Positions 15,466-26,052 of a stretch of DNA of 64,000 nt are shown here, piece after piece. Below the pieces are notes generated by a model, which had not been told where the DNA came from, did not search any database, and saw only the letters and a program-made list of their open reading frames with translations. Both the position numbers and the translations under genes were made by a program. Each line of letters starts with the position of its first letter. The first letter of the stretch is position 1. Origin of the DNA: an uncultured Prevotellaceae bacterium (lineage in GTDB: Bacteria; Bacteroidota; Bacteroidia; Bacteroidales; Bacteroidaceae). Location of the stretch: contig CACYQO010000007.1 of assembly GCA_902776545.1 (NCBI GenBank), positions 1 to 64,000 of the forward strand, given 5' to 3'.

Positions 15466-17430
15466 ATGACTGTCAAAAGAACATTATGGCTTATAGCCAT
15501 GGCATTATTGTCCCTCGGAGCCCATGCCCAGCACTTCGACTGGGCAAAAGGCTACGGCTCCTCGCAGGAAGGCTGCCTGATCAAAGGCACCGTCACCGAC
15601 AGCGACGGCAACCTCTACATCCTCGGCCAGTTCACCAAGGATGCCACCTGGGATGGCCAACGCATCCTCCCCATCGCACCCTACGGCTCGGGGCAGAACT
15701 CCATCAACACCCTCATCGCCAAAATCTCCCCCAGCGGCGAGATGCTCTGGAAAAAGGTCATCCACTCAAACAACAACCAGAACACACTTTCCTATGACAT
15801 CAAGCCGATAGGCGACACCGCTTTTGCCTGTCTGGTGAATGTCAACCTTCCGACAAGTGGCAACTACTGCTATTTCCTTGATACATTGTTGCCGACATGG
15901 AGCGAATATCCTGTTCCTCTTACAGCAGAGACCACAACTTCTGCGTGTTTTACCACCTATTTGGTCTTCGATTTCTCGGGCAATGTTTTGGAACAACACT
16001 TCATCCAAGTATCCTACATTGACACCACAGGCAACGATTATGTGTTCCACTACTCACAACCGAATGTTCCAGACAAACTCTTTTCCTATCCACTGACCAA
16101 TCCTTCTTTTGATGTCGATGCCAATGGCAACATTTACATCTGCCGCCAATCCGCAGACCACTTCGACAACATGATTTCTGTGGAGGAAGGTTCTGCCATC
16201 GGACTCAAATTCTGGGTCGACAAACAGTGCGTTGGCACCGTGTATGTCAATGACGGCGACCATCCCCGTTGGGTTCCACAAATGCTGAAATTCTCCCCGC
16301 ACATGACAACCTTGACAAATAGCAGATACATTTTCCAATCGAACAACGGAACTATCTATAGCGGCGATAATCCTTATATTAAACTGGATGGTGAAGAACA
16401 ATTGTTTCTCATTGGTAACTTGTCAATGAGCGGGATGAATTATGATACATTGATGATAGACTCTGCACTAAACGTGTCATTGTCACACTCCGATATTAAT
16501 ATCAATTGGGGCTATCTGATATGCTACAATGACAATTTATCACCGCAATATTGTGTTTCCTTGAAGGATAGCATTGTCGGTGATATTCCGCCTACAACTT
16601 CCCGAACGTTTTTCCACGACATTGATTTTGACTCAGACAGCAATATGGTTTTCATCAGTGGGTTTGCACAAAAAAACAATAATGCCACATCAAGGTACAC
16701 TTATGCAAACACACTTTTGTCTATGGAACGAAATGATGCTTTCGTGCTCTCGCTAGACAAAAGCACTGGCACCTATCAATCATGTTCCGTTATTCCGTCG
16801 CTATCCTCTTCCAATCTTGGCACCTTGGAAAGCAGAGGAAACCTATCGGCCAAGAACAACCGCATACTGATACAAAACCAGTATTATGCAGGCATTCAAT
16901 TTCCCAATCAGACAGTTCATGCTCAAGACAATAATCCAGGACTCTGTTTGACGATGTTCGACTACTCTGGCCTTCTTATCGCAGGCATCGACTACAACTC
17001 ATTCCATCCGCAAAACCGTCCAGGCTCCATTTCAATGACAGACAGTGTCCTCTACCTGTCAAATCTGTTACGTACTGATGCAACGTTTGGTAACCTCACC
17101 GTATCTGAACAAGGATATTTCTCATGTGTAGCAAAGTATGTTGATACAGCCTTTATGCGTTGCTATGTTCGGCGGATACAGCCTGTCAGTATCTATGATG
17201 TGGAAAAACACTCATTGGTCATTTACCCTAATCCTACAACTAATTCTTTGACAATTAATAGCATTTCCGAGCCAATAACGAAAATAGCAGTATATTCTGC
17301 TTCTGGAGTTAGAGCAACCGTATCTGTTGATGGAACAATTATCAACACTTCACATTTAACGCCCGGATTATATATTCTGGAAGTCACCACAATCAATAAT
17401 AAGTATCATCATAAATTTATTAAGCAATGA
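15466..17430 (+). CDS. Secreted protein with SBBP/beta-propeller-like repeats and T9SS sorting domain
   Basis: A 654-aa protein with an N-terminal signal peptide ending AHAQ (about residue 22). The segment FDWAKGYGSSQEG, then DGNLYILGQFTKDATWDG, resembles the SBBP/beta-propeller repeats common in secreted Bacteroidota proteins. The C-terminal 75 residues form a type IX secretion system type A sorting domain (YPNPTTNSLTI, IAVYSASG, LTPGLYILEV, KFIKQ). It is therefore exported across the outer membrane by T9SS and anchored or released. The next gene overlaps its stop by 4 bp. The ligand or substrate is unknown. Confidence 0.72.
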   Translation: MTVKRTLWLIAMALLSLGAHAQHFDWAKGYGSSQEGCLIKGTVTDSDGNLYILGQFTKDATWDGQRILPIAPYGSGQNSINTLIAKISPSGEMLWKKVIHSNNNQNTLSYDIKPIGDTAFACLVNVNLPTSGNYCYFLDTLLPTWSEYPVPLTAETTTSACFTTYLVFDFSGNVLEQHFIQVSYIDTTGNDYVFHYSQPNVPDKLFSYPLTNPSFDVDANGNIYICRQSADHFDNMISVEEGSAIGLKFWVDKQCVGTVYVNDGDHPRWVPQMLKFSPHMTTLTNSRYIFQSNNGTIYSGDNPYIKLDGEEQLFLIGNLSMSGMNYDTLMIDSALNVSLSHSDININWGYLICYNDNLSPQYCVSLKDSIVGDIPPTTSRTFFHDIDFDSDSNMVFISGFAQKNNNATSRYTYANTLLSMERNDAFVLSLDKSTGTYQSCSVIPSLSSSNLGTLESRGNLSAKNNRILIQNQYYAGIQFPNQTVHAQDNNPGLCLTMFDYSGLLIAGIDYNSFHPQNRPGSISMTDSVLYLSNLLRTDATFGNLTVSEQGYFSCVAKYVDTAFMRCYVRRIQPVSIYDVEKHSLVIYPNPTTNSLTINSISEPITKIAVYSASGVRATVSVDGTIINTSHLTPGLYILEVTTINNKYHHKFIKQ

Positions 17431-20400
17431 AAAAGCAACTACTCCTTTTACTGGTGTTATTGTTCAATATCAGCATCGTTACGGCTCAACATCCTGTCGC
17501 ACTAATTGAAGACAGTACCGTTGTTCATAACCCCTGCAGTATAGTCATCACTGGCAATTTCGATTCGGAATGCATATACGATTTCAAAGACGAAATCACC
17601 GACGAGTACCCAAATCTGATGATTGCCTGCAAACACTCCACGGTCACATATACTGCCTATGCCAACACAGGCAGTGCTTCGGTCGTCGCCTACCTCTGGG
17701 TGGTGTATGGAGATATTTCTCATTCGGCCAGTGGAAACCAACTCACGGTGGATTGGGGCAACGACGAATGGGGCATGGTGATTGTTTCCGTCGTGAACTC
17801 CGAGGGTGATACTTGCACCGAGTTCAGCCGGGTGAAGCTTATCGACAACCCCACCGTTGGCTCAACCACAGTTCCGGCATATACCGTTATGCCCGACGGC
17901 CGCAAGGTAATCCGCGTCTGCAAAGGAGCATCCATTCAGTTTATCGACCAGTCATCGGCAGGCAATAGCGACATTGCAGGTTATCATTGGGAGTGTAATA
18001 TGGCGAGTCCTTCTTCAACACCCAACTATCTTATCGAAGATGTCTATATGGATGACAAGGTGACGCACCGTGTCTATAATAATTGTGGTTGTTACGACGA
18101 GGAGGTAATTGAGATTGAACTGCTTGAAGGAACCAGCCTTGAATTGGAATGTTACGGCGCGGTTTGCGAGAATGCTGTTGTGACCTATCATGCCTCTGCT
18201 CCGCCGTGTAACGAGTATCATTGGTATGTGGAGGGTGGCACTATTATAGACGGACAGGGCACAAAAGACCCTGTGGTGCAATGGGACAATCCCGTGGGTG
18301 GCTATGGTGTCATAGGTCTCGATGGCGTTCTTTGTGGCGACATCGCATGCCCCACCATGATGAGCAAGAAGATTCCTGTCATCCAGAACCACCTCTCCAT
18401 CGAAGGCCAGTCGGACGTGTGCATCGGCGAGGCTGTGCTGTTCACGCTGCCTCTGCTGGGCTCTACCGAATACAACTGGAGCATCACCCCTACCACTGGG
18501 GTTAATACCTATATGATGACGCAGTCCAACGAGATTCGTCTTGTGTTCAACCAGGCGAACACCTACCAGTTGCGCTGTTCCTACCGTTGCGATTTCCTCG
18601 ATTGCGGCCCCTACGAAGCCGAGCCTCTGACCATCGTGGTCCGCCCCAAATTCGATATCACCGGCAACAATCAGGTGTGCGTCTCCAATGCCTGCGATTT
18701 GCAGACCTCTCCATCTGTCAATGCCTCATGGGTGGCCTACGACCTCTCCAATAGCAATCAGGTCGAGGCTTCATCCTCCGGCACTTCTTTCTCGCATACT
18801 TTCAGCCACCCTGGCCGCTTCTTGGTTACTGCCGAACATCCGTCTTATTGTGGCCCCGCCACATTTGTGTTGACGGTGAAAGATGTACCTCCCGCTCCAA
18901 CCGTGGCTGACCTTGACCCCAACAACCGTCACTTCGCCTGCCCCGATCAGGGTGTCGCCTTGTCAGGCACCCCATCCGAACCCAACTATAGCTTGGTCTG
19001 GGAACCTGCCTGTTCCTCTGCTTCGCCACAACAATATAGTGGCGACAGCGTCACCATCAGTTATCAAAGTGAAGTCTGCGACATCCGTGTCTACAACTAC
19101 GACCGTGTGCTGCAATGCCAATCATCCGACTATTATGTTCACCAGGTCGATGAGTTGGTGCCCGCCTCTCTGAATATACCTGCCAATATTACCGTTTGTC
19201 CTAACAGCCTCATCGTTTGGGGCGACAATGAGATTCCCGACCAGAGCAATGCGGGTATGTTGTACGAGTGGACTATACAGGACAACAAGCAGTATTGTGC
19301 CTCCGTTCAGGGAAGCCACCTGTCCAATAGTGTCACATGGGCCGTCAATAACATTGCCCCTACCACCTTCTACGTCAAACTTACCCGCACCTATTGCGGA
19401 GGCAGTGTTGACACCATTATTAATATTACTGTGAACGGCCCAATCCAACATTCTCTGAGCATAAACGGTCCCGATACAGTATGTTTGAACACAAGTGCCA
19501 CTTTCATAGGTTCGGGTGGCATCGGCAGCACCTACCGCTGGGAGATAGAAAACAGTGCCTACAGTGGCAATCCTGTATCTCACACTTTCCGTCATGAGGG
19601 ACTGCAGCATGTCTTGCTTTATGAGAATCCTTACACCTATTGTACCAACAAGGACTATCTGAATTCCGCGAGTCATTCGGTGATGGTCAATCCGCTTCCC
19701 ATGGTACAGGGGCTCACTTACGATTCGCAGACAAACACCATTCATGTGGTCCCCTCCCCCAGTCCATCCAGTTACACATTCTCATGGGTGTTCCGAGCCA
19801 ATGCGCAGTCTCCCGACATTCCTTTGATAGGAAACACTGATCACATTACCCCCTCGTCATTTGGCACTTATTCATGTACTGTTACTGACACCATAACAGG
19901 ATGTGTTAAGACGGTATCCTTGTTTTATCAAAGGAACTTCCCTGGAATACAATGTGACCCAATGTCTTTGACCGGCAATTACGATTACTGTAGCCATTCC
20001 ATCACACTTTCTGCGGGTCATTACAATCCGTTCGTGACCTGGCATGTCTCTGGTGGCGACTACTCAATCCATAAGTACGGAACTGGTAATCGATATGCCG
20101 ATATAACCTTCAACAATATTGGCATCTATACGGTTTCCGCCACATCGGGTATCGCCAATTGCTATTCGGGAAGCCGGGTGATAACAGTCAATTTCATCCC
20201 CGAATTCTCTTTCAAGCCAGCTTGCAACAAAATTGAGATAACCAACACCTCCAAATATGCGCTTCCCGGAGAGACTGTCTATATCACCGTGACGAATAGC
20301 TGTAACAGCAATGTTGAAGTGATTTCAATGCCAGCCTCCCAAGCCTCATACACCTACACTCCAACAGGACTCTTGCTTGGTCCATGCACCTATACATTTA

Positions 20401-22754
20401 TGCTCACCGGATATGGTACTAATGGGAATATATCCCAACCCTGCTCGTTGGCCGTGGTGACAATAGGGTCTCCTCTTTTGCCAATGGGAGTAAACCCTGT
20501 CACAATTTCTACTGCCAACCCATATTTAGCATCCAACACCTGCGACAATACTCCAATTGAACTAACTGCCACACTCGGATATACTGGAGTCATTATGTCT
20601 TCAACGTGGAGTTTTGATGATGGAAGTTCGTATCATACAGAAGGTAATTCTATATGTCATACCTTTGAATATCCTGGACAAAGTCCGTATGATGTGAATG
20701 TTACAATCGTTGACAATTATGGTTGCTCAAGAAGCACGAAAACTCCTATTACATTAACCTCACACCAAAATCCTTTCATTGGGGCAACATTAAGTCAAAT
20801 GGATTATAATATGTGTCCCAACACAGTTCCTGGCATTCGGGCTGACTTTTCCAACCATGATGCAATAAATCACTATTTATGGTGGAGACACAAAGATCCC
20901 GTTCAGATTGCTGCCGGTAACCCTTATTTTACAAGCGTATCAGACAATTATTATGTTTATGTAATGAATGACAATTATTGTCAAAAAGAAGCATCCGGAT
21001 TTATATCCTACCTTAATGCACCAACAGCATACATTTATGCTGAAAACTTCAATTGCTGTGTGGGAAATGAAATCACTCTTTATGGTGAGCAGGGACCCGG
21101 TAGCGACCCACTTACTTATAGTTGGACTATCACAGGACCTGGCGGATTCTCGCAAACTTCAAGCAATCCAAATGTTGTTTTCTCTGCACCTTATGCAGGA
21201 ACTTTCAATGTAACTCTCACCATTACAAATACGGGGTCGACCTGCTCGTCTACCGCCACAGAAACCATCACAGTCAATACCCAGCCGCCAGCGCCGTCAT
21301 TGGCCTTTGTGGGAAGCCCGTGCATCAGTGATGCACCTGTGCATCTCCAGGCCTCGGGGTTCTCTGGCGAGATGCACTGGAGCAATGGTAATACTGGTCC
21401 GGATGCCTACTATTTCACCCATGGCCTTGCATCGGCCTACTACTACGACCCCTCTGTCGGCTGCCCTTCCGAAAGTGGTACTATACGTATCCACAAACAA
21501 CCCGACTTCGATGCATTGCTTACAGGCTGCTATGAGAAGTGCAAGTATTTCTTCACCTACAATCTTCCCGTCTACGGCCTTACCGATGACATGCAGTCCA
21601 TCAGCTGGGAGTGGCACATGAATGGCTCCTCCATAGCCACGGGTAACGGAAACTACACCTTCTCACCCTTGCAACTTCCCCTTCTCGGTTTTGGCGATTA
21701 TCAGATGTTTGTCTCTTATAGCAACAACAACTGTAATGCAGCATCGCCACTACTGAAGATTGATAGCAAGGAAACTTGCGACTGTGATAGCATCAATATC
21801 ACCTATGAGAAGGAAATACGTTTGGAAGACTGCCATCTGTTTTACGACATGGTCGTTACAGTATGTAACAATTCCAGAGTAAAAAGATTCTGTTTTGACG
21901 AAATCTTTTTGGACGAAAATGCCGAAGATTTTGTAAAACTAAACCGAACTCATTTAAGACCAATTGTTATCTCTCCCATGGATTGTGATACTTTCCATAT
22001 TAGTATAGAGGTTTTTTCTCTGATACCATCTGCTGTCAACTTGAAGATAATTGACGATTCCTGCTCCAATTGCGAAAAGGAGTTCAGCATTGACCTGAAG
22101 CCTGAAAAAATCGAGTGCGAAATGGAAATGCATCTTGATGATTATAGTATCATCCCGGAATTCTCAAGCAATGTCGCTGCCTATTTCAATTTCCACATGA
22201 ATGTGCATCCCTGCCAGAATCTACTTGCATTCTGGACAGAGCCCCCCATGGTTGTCGATTACTGGTACGACGGGACAGACTATGTTCATGGTCTTGGTAT
22301 GGTGGACTATGCCACGCTTACGCAACTTATGATGGAAGACGGTAAGGTTTGTTTCTACGCCATTACCTGTGAAGGTGATAAACTGTGTAAACTCACATAC
22401 TGCATTTCTGCTCACGAAATATACGAGAGACTCCATGATATGGGTATCAATCCTAAGAACGTGACAAGTGGCGAAGGTGGCAACACTAAGCAGATGCACA
22501 ACCCCGACCTTGGTAACGACACCGACCCGCGTCTGATGCCTAATCCTACCACTGGCGAGGTCAATGTCATTGGCACCACTGACGAGGTTGTCGAAGTTCT
22601 GGTAATGGACATGAATGGCCGCCAAATGGCCACCTTTGACAACACCTCCAACTTCAACATCTCCACCCTCTCCTCCGGCATCTACATTGTCCGTGTCAAG
22701 ACCCATCGCGACAACACCGAAAAAGTCACCTACCTCAAACTCGTGAAAAAATAA
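17427..22754 (+). CDS. Giant PKD/Ig-like repeat surface protein with T9SS sorting domain
   Basis: A 1775-aa secreted protein with a signal peptide (residues 1-20, VTAQ). It is built of repeated beta-sandwich modules of PKD/Ig type, recognisable by recurring Y-x-W-x(n)-G, VTYxA and TFNVTLTITN strands and by many paired cysteines. The C-terminus is a T9SS type A sorting domain (PNPTTGEVNV, VLVMDMNGRQ, LSSGIYIVRV, YLKLVKK). It would be an extended surface adhesin or matrix protein. The last 100 bases of the gene are nearly identical to the end of the gene at 24197. It overlaps the previous gene by 4 bp, so the two are translated as a unit. Confidence 0.78.
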   Translation: MKKQLLLLLVLLFNISIVTAQHPVALIEDSTVVHNPCSIVITGNFDSECIYDFKDEITDEYPNLMIACKHSTVTYTAYANTGSASVVAYLWVVYGDISHSASGNQLTVDWGNDEWGMVIVSVVNSEGDTCTEFSRVKLIDNPTVGSTTVPAYTVMPDGRKVIRVCKGASIQFIDQSSAGNSDIAGYHWECNMASPSSTPNYLIEDVYMDDKVTHRVYNNCGCYDEEVIEIELLEGTSLELECYGAVCENAVVTYHASAPPCNEYHWYVEGGTIIDGQGTKDPVVQWDNPVGGYGVIGLDGVLCGDIACPTMMSKKIPVIQNHLSIEGQSDVCIGEAVLFTLPLLGSTEYNWSITPTTGVNTYMMTQSNEIRLVFNQANTYQLRCSYRCDFLDCGPYEAEPLTIVVRPKFDITGNNQVCVSNACDLQTSPSVNASWVAYDLSNSNQVEASSSGTSFSHTFSHPGRFLVTAEHPSYCGPATFVLTVKDVPPAPTVADLDPNNRHFACPDQGVALSGTPSEPNYSLVWEPACSSASPQQYSGDSVTISYQSEVCDIRVYNYDRVLQCQSSDYYVHQVDELVPASLNIPANITVCPNSLIVWGDNEIPDQSNAGMLYEWTIQDNKQYCASVQGSHLSNSVTWAVNNIAPTTFYVKLTRTYCGGSVDTIINITVNGPIQHSLSINGPDTVCLNTSATFIGSGGIGSTYRWEIENSAYSGNPVSHTFRHEGLQHVLLYENPYTYCTNKDYLNSASHSVMVNPLPMVQGLTYDSQTNTIHVVPSPSPSSYTFSWVFRANAQSPDIPLIGNTDHITPSSFGTYSCTVTDTITGCVKTVSLFYQRNFPGIQCDPMSLTGNYDYCSHSITLSAGHYNPFVTWHVSGGDYSIHKYGTGNRYADITFNNIGIYTVSATSGIANCYSGSRVITVNFIPEFSFKPACNKIEITNTSKYALPGETVYITVTNSCNSNVEVISMPASQASYTYTPTGLLLGPCTYTFMLTGYGTNGNISQPCSLAVVTIGSPLLPMGVNPVTISTANPYLASNTCDNTPIELTATLGYTGVIMSSTWSFDDGSSYHTEGNSICHTFEYPGQSPYDVNVTIVDNYGCSRSTKTPITLTSHQNPFIGATLSQMDYNMCPNTVPGIRADFSNHDAINHYLWWRHKDPVQIAAGNPYFTSVSDNYYVYVMNDNYCQKEASGFISYLNAPTAYIYAENFNCCVGNEITLYGEQGPGSDPLTYSWTITGPGGFSQTSSNPNVVFSAPYAGTFNVTLTITNTGSTCSSTATETITVNTQPPAPSLAFVGSPCISDAPVHLQASGFSGEMHWSNGNTGPDAYYFTHGLASAYYYDPSVGCPSESGTIRIHKQPDFDALLTGCYEKCKYFFTYNLPVYGLTDDMQSISWEWHMNGSSIATGNGNYTFSPLQLPLLGFGDYQMFVSYSNNNCNAASPLLKIDSKETCDCDSINITYEKEIRLEDCHLFYDMVVTVCNNSRVKRFCFDEIFLDENAEDFVKLNRTHLRPIVISPMDCDTFHISIEVFSLIPSAVNLKIIDDSCSNCEKEFSIDLKPEKIECEMEMHLDDYSIIPEFSSNVAAYFNFHMNVHPCQNLLAFWTEPPMVVDYWYDGTDYVHGLGMVDYATLTQLMMEDGKVCFYAITCEGDKLCKLTYCISAHEIYERLHDMGINPKNVTSGEGGNTKQMHNPDLGNDTDPRLMPNPTTGEVNVIGTTDEVVEVLVMDMNGRQMATFDNTSNFNISTLSSGIYIVRVKTHRDNTEKVTYLKLVKK

Positions 22755-22810
22755 TCAAAAATGTACAAACATTTTATCCAACAATATTATTAACAAAATA
22801 CAGTCTAATC

Positions 22811-24181
22811 ATGAAAAAAACGTTTCATTTATTCATCATGGCCATGCTATTGATTGGCTCTGGAAATGTGTTGCATGCGCAACCGACACAGGTATCGGCG
22901 TTAGATGGCCGGGCAACACCGAAAAACGCATTGTCAAGACAATACACTGACGAAGAGTGCATCTATTACTTTGATGATGGAACAGACCATTATTTTGTGC
23001 TACAGAACGTCGGAGATCCCGACAACGCAATCATAGCATCTTTCCCCTCGTTTCTGGAAGTACATGATTTTGAAATCAACCAAGACATTATCTATTTCTG
23101 CGGCAAATTCCCAAATGGAGGAAACCCCTATGGAATAGTTGGTTTCATAAAGGTGCATGATCTTTTTTTCTACAATGGACCATACAACATGAGTATCGTC
23201 AACAATCTCTACTTTGGGACTATTTACTCCAATACGCACATGACCTCGTGCGATAGAATGGATTTATTCGAAGACAACACTGGGATTGTACACATGGCCA
23301 TTGTAGGAGAGTTGGCTCATAGCCCAAGCTATTATGAATTAAGGCGTACTTTCGCCGACATCTGGTTTGACGGCTATGGTTGGACTGGGAATGTCATGTA
23401 TCATAAAGACGACCTATACAAACCCACCGACATCACCTGCACAGACAACGCGGTTGTCGTCAGTGCTTATGACGAACTTCACAGAGGTGCCATATTACTC
23501 GTTTATAAAAAAGCCGCCCATTTCCCCTGCTTGCCCTTTTACTCGTATGCAATCAAAATAGACGATCCTACACTGATTGAAGACAATGTACTTATAGAAA
23601 GGCTCAGAGAGGATGATGTGGTAGTAACAAACCTCTTCAAAGATCCTGCAACAGGAGATTATGGTACCGCGTTACACTATGTCCAAGACGTTACCTCTCT
23701 GCCAAGCACCGGCAATTTCCAGAGTTATCATATTATTCACGGAATGCCCTATGCACCTCAAATAGACTTTAGATACAACAAGGAGGAAGACAGGCTTCTT
23801 CTACTTCACGACATCGACTATCCACAACTGGGATTATCCACACAGACATTTTTCTCTTTCGATGGATACAACCTCCCCTCTTTGACTATGGAAGCGTGGT
23901 TCAGACCTGACATGGACATTAAAATGATGTCAATAGACAACCGACAAATATATTCGCGACTTACTATTGGCGGAATCTTTAATCCAACAGCAGAACCGTT
24001 AATGGTTTTGAAAGACTCTCCGACTCAAGGCTGCTACGATTTCATCCATGACAGCTATATTCCTCTGCTTCCCAATTTCTACCCGGGCACAATGGATGAG
24101 CCTTATATGGATTATTATAACTCAAATATAAACATATACCCTTATACTCAGGAAAATCCAATTATAAGATATTGTGAATAA
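22811..24181 (+). CDS. Secreted protein of unknown function
   Basis: A 456-aa protein with a clear signal peptide (LHAQ cleavage, about residue 24). The body appears beta-rich with many aromatic and Asp residues (YYFDDGTDHYFVL, HDFEINQDIIYFCG, MTSCDRMDLFEDNTG). There is no T9SS sorting domain; the protein ends ENPIIRYCE. It may reach the periplasm or outer surface by another route, or it may depend on its T9SS neighbours. I do not recognise the family. It stands between two T9SS cargo genes and starts 57 bases after the first. Confidence 0.6.
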   Translation: MKKTFHLFIMAMLLIGSGNVLHAQPTQVSALDGRATPKNALSRQYTDEECIYYFDDGTDHYFVLQNVGDPDNAIIASFPSFLEVHDFEINQDIIYFCGKFPNGGNPYGIVGFIKVHDLFFYNGPYNMSIVNNLYFGTIYSNTHMTSCDRMDLFEDNTGIVHMAIVGELAHSPSYYELRRTFADIWFDGYGWTGNVMYHKDDLYKPTDITCTDNAVVVSAYDELHRGAILLVYKKAAHFPCLPFYSYAIKIDDPTLIEDNVLIERLREDDVVVTNLFKDPATGDYGTALHYVQDVTSLPSTGNFQSYHIIHGMPYAPQIDFRYNKEEDRLLLLHDIDYPQLGLSTQTFFSFDGYNLPSLTMEAWFRPDMDIKMMSIDNRQIYSRLTIGGIFNPTAEPLMVLKDSPTQGCYDFIHDSYIPLLPNFYPGTMDEPYMDYYNSNINIYPYTQENPIIRYCE

Positions 24182-24196
24182 AAAAAGAATAGAATC

Positions 24197-25522
24197 ATGA
24201 AAAAAATATTGTTTATTATTTCCTTTATCGCTGCAACAAGTAGCACTATAGCCCAGAGCGGCTATTATCACCAAGTCGGCGACACTGTGCGCGGCAAGTG
24301 TCCGATATACCACTACGAAAACGGCTGGTGGCCCACCCTCAACGCAACGGGCCACACCGACAGCTTAATCGGCACCATCGGAACCTTCGGCTACATGAAA
24401 CACACCACCAATACTCCGCTGAAAGTAATTGGCATAGCCTCGACCTGGGCTCGACTTGACAGAACGACTATGCAAGAGGATTTGGACGACTCCATCGACG
24501 GCTCATTGTACTATGTACTGCTCGATGCTACCGCCAGCGGACCGGTGGAACTGACACGCGTCTGCTGGACAGATGATTATTCGACCCACCCCACACGCTA
24601 CATGGAGTTGCCTAGAAGAGGTGGGGAATCTTGCGATATAATGCAAGACTACACAGCCATCGTCCCGTTGCGCGAATACTATTTCGACAGCGCCATCACC
24701 GTCACCGACTCGTTCTATCTGGGATGTGTCGTTCCGGACATCGATGCCAGCGGTCCCAATGCTTTCACCATCTTCACTTATATAGCGTCACACATGTGGG
24801 ACTACTGCTCCTATAGTTCCGCGGAAGCCAACGGAACATATAAGGAATGTGCAATAGACCTACCTGAGTTCACATATTACGACTCCTCAGCACTCGACAA
24901 CAACTGGCATCACTTCACACACAAGAGATTCCAACTGATTTTCCCTATCATCGAACTGGATACCTTCTGTGTCACGCCCGAAGAGCCTCAGGTCGCTTAC
25001 CGGGACAGCCTCACGGTGAGGGTGGAATGGGTGGACAACAGCAATATTAGTTGGGAAGTGTCGCGCACAGCGCCGAACGGCGACCCGGATGCGGGCTTGA
25101 TTACCCCGACAACGGTGCCCTACATTGAATACACCGACATCAACAATGACAGCATCTACCACGTCTATGTGCGCGGCTACTGCGAGACGGGTATTTGGTC
25201 GGGCTGGAGCGACTGGAGCACACCCTGCGTCATCGACTCCATCCCCACTCCTCCGGCACCCCCAGCAGGTATCACCTCCATCGAGACTGCCGAACTCACG
25301 ATCTCCCCAAATCCCACCGATGGCACAGTACAGATTCTGGGACTACAGGGCGAACTGACGGATATTGAAGTTTTGGATATGACAGGACGATTGCTGAAAA
25401 CTTTTGAAAAAGCCTCCACTTTTAACATCTCCACCCTCTCCTCCGGCATCTACATTGTCCGCGTCAAGACCCATCGCGACAACACCGAAAAAGTCACATA
25501 CCTCAAACTCGTCAAAAAATAA
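24197..25522 (+). CDS. Secreted protein with FN3-like domain and T9SS sorting domain
   Basis: A 441-aa secreted protein. The signal peptide ends TIAQ (residue 20). The segment DSLTVRVEWVDNSNISWEV through IYHVYVRGYCETGIWSGWSDW has the strand pattern of a fibronectin type III domain. It is followed by a Pro-rich linker and a type A sorting domain (SPNPTDGTVQI, LDMTGRLLKTF). The last 30 residues are identical to those of the giant PKD protein at 17427, and so is nearly all the DNA encoding them. The gene is 15 bases after the preceding one. Confidence 0.72.
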   Translation: MKKILFIISFIAATSSTIAQSGYYHQVGDTVRGKCPIYHYENGWWPTLNATGHTDSLIGTIGTFGYMKHTTNTPLKVIGIASTWARLDRTTMQEDLDDSIDGSLYYVLLDATASGPVELTRVCWTDDYSTHPTRYMELPRRGGESCDIMQDYTAIVPLREYYFDSAITVTDSFYLGCVVPDIDASGPNAFTIFTYIASHMWDYCSYSSAEANGTYKECAIDLPEFTYYDSSALDNNWHHFTHKRFQLIFPIIELDTFCVTPEEPQVAYRDSLTVRVEWVDNSNISWEVSRTAPNGDPDAGLITPTTVPYIEYTDINNDSIYHVYVRGYCETGIWSGWSDWSTPCVIDSIPTPPAPPAGITSIETAELTISPNPTDGTVQILGLQGELTDIEVLDMTGRLLKTFEKASTFNISTLSSGIYIVRVKTHRDNTEKVTYLKLVKK

Positions 25523-25604
25523 TCAAAAGCGAAGTGGATAGGAATTGCTCTTTCAAACAATTCCTATCCATTCTCATTGTATTCATTAACAAAAAATACT
25601 CCAA

Positions 25605-26045
25605 ATGAAAAAAACAAGAACAATAAAAGTTTTCCTACCATTCTTTTTGACAGCCTTAGTTTGCTCAATGACAGCCTGTAATAAAGAGAAAGAAAATCCA
25701 TGTGTATGGAAATGTCAAGGGAATGATTATTCAATAACCCTCACTAAAATTAATGATAATACTTTGAAGAGTAATGTAATCAATGAGTCTCAGTACCTGC
25801 TCTTTTTTCAGAACGGTTATACTTATCACTTTATGCCATGTAATGAAATGGCCTCTTATGATACATCGGAAACATGCATTTTATTTGATATGTATTGGAG
25901 TATCTATGGCGATACTCTAAAAGATGGGAATAGTCTTTTTTTTGTAAAAGAAATTAATGACTCAACAATCCAATTAACATTTTGTGGCGCAGAGCCCAAT
26001 TCGCCCGACCCATTTTTAAACGAATATTTATTTATCAAGCAATAG
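25605..26045 (+). CDS. Hypothetical lipoprotein
   Basis: A 146-aa protein with a lipoprotein signal peptide (lipobox MTAC at about residue 25). The mature chain has the strand pattern of a small beta-barrel (NDYSITLTKINDNTLKSNV) and several cysteines. It is seven bases before the subtilase gene and may be co-transcribed with it. Its function is unknown. A lower G+C content than the preceding cargo genes is visible here and in the next gene. Confidence 0.6.
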   Translation: MKKTRTIKVFLPFFLTALVCSMTACNKEKENPCVWKCQGNDYSITLTKINDNTLKSNVINESQYLLFFQNGYTYHFMPCNEMASYDTSETCILFDMYWSIYGDTLKDGNSLFFVKEINDSTIQLTFCGAEPNSPDPFLNEYLFIKQ

Positions 26046-26052
26046 AAACTAT

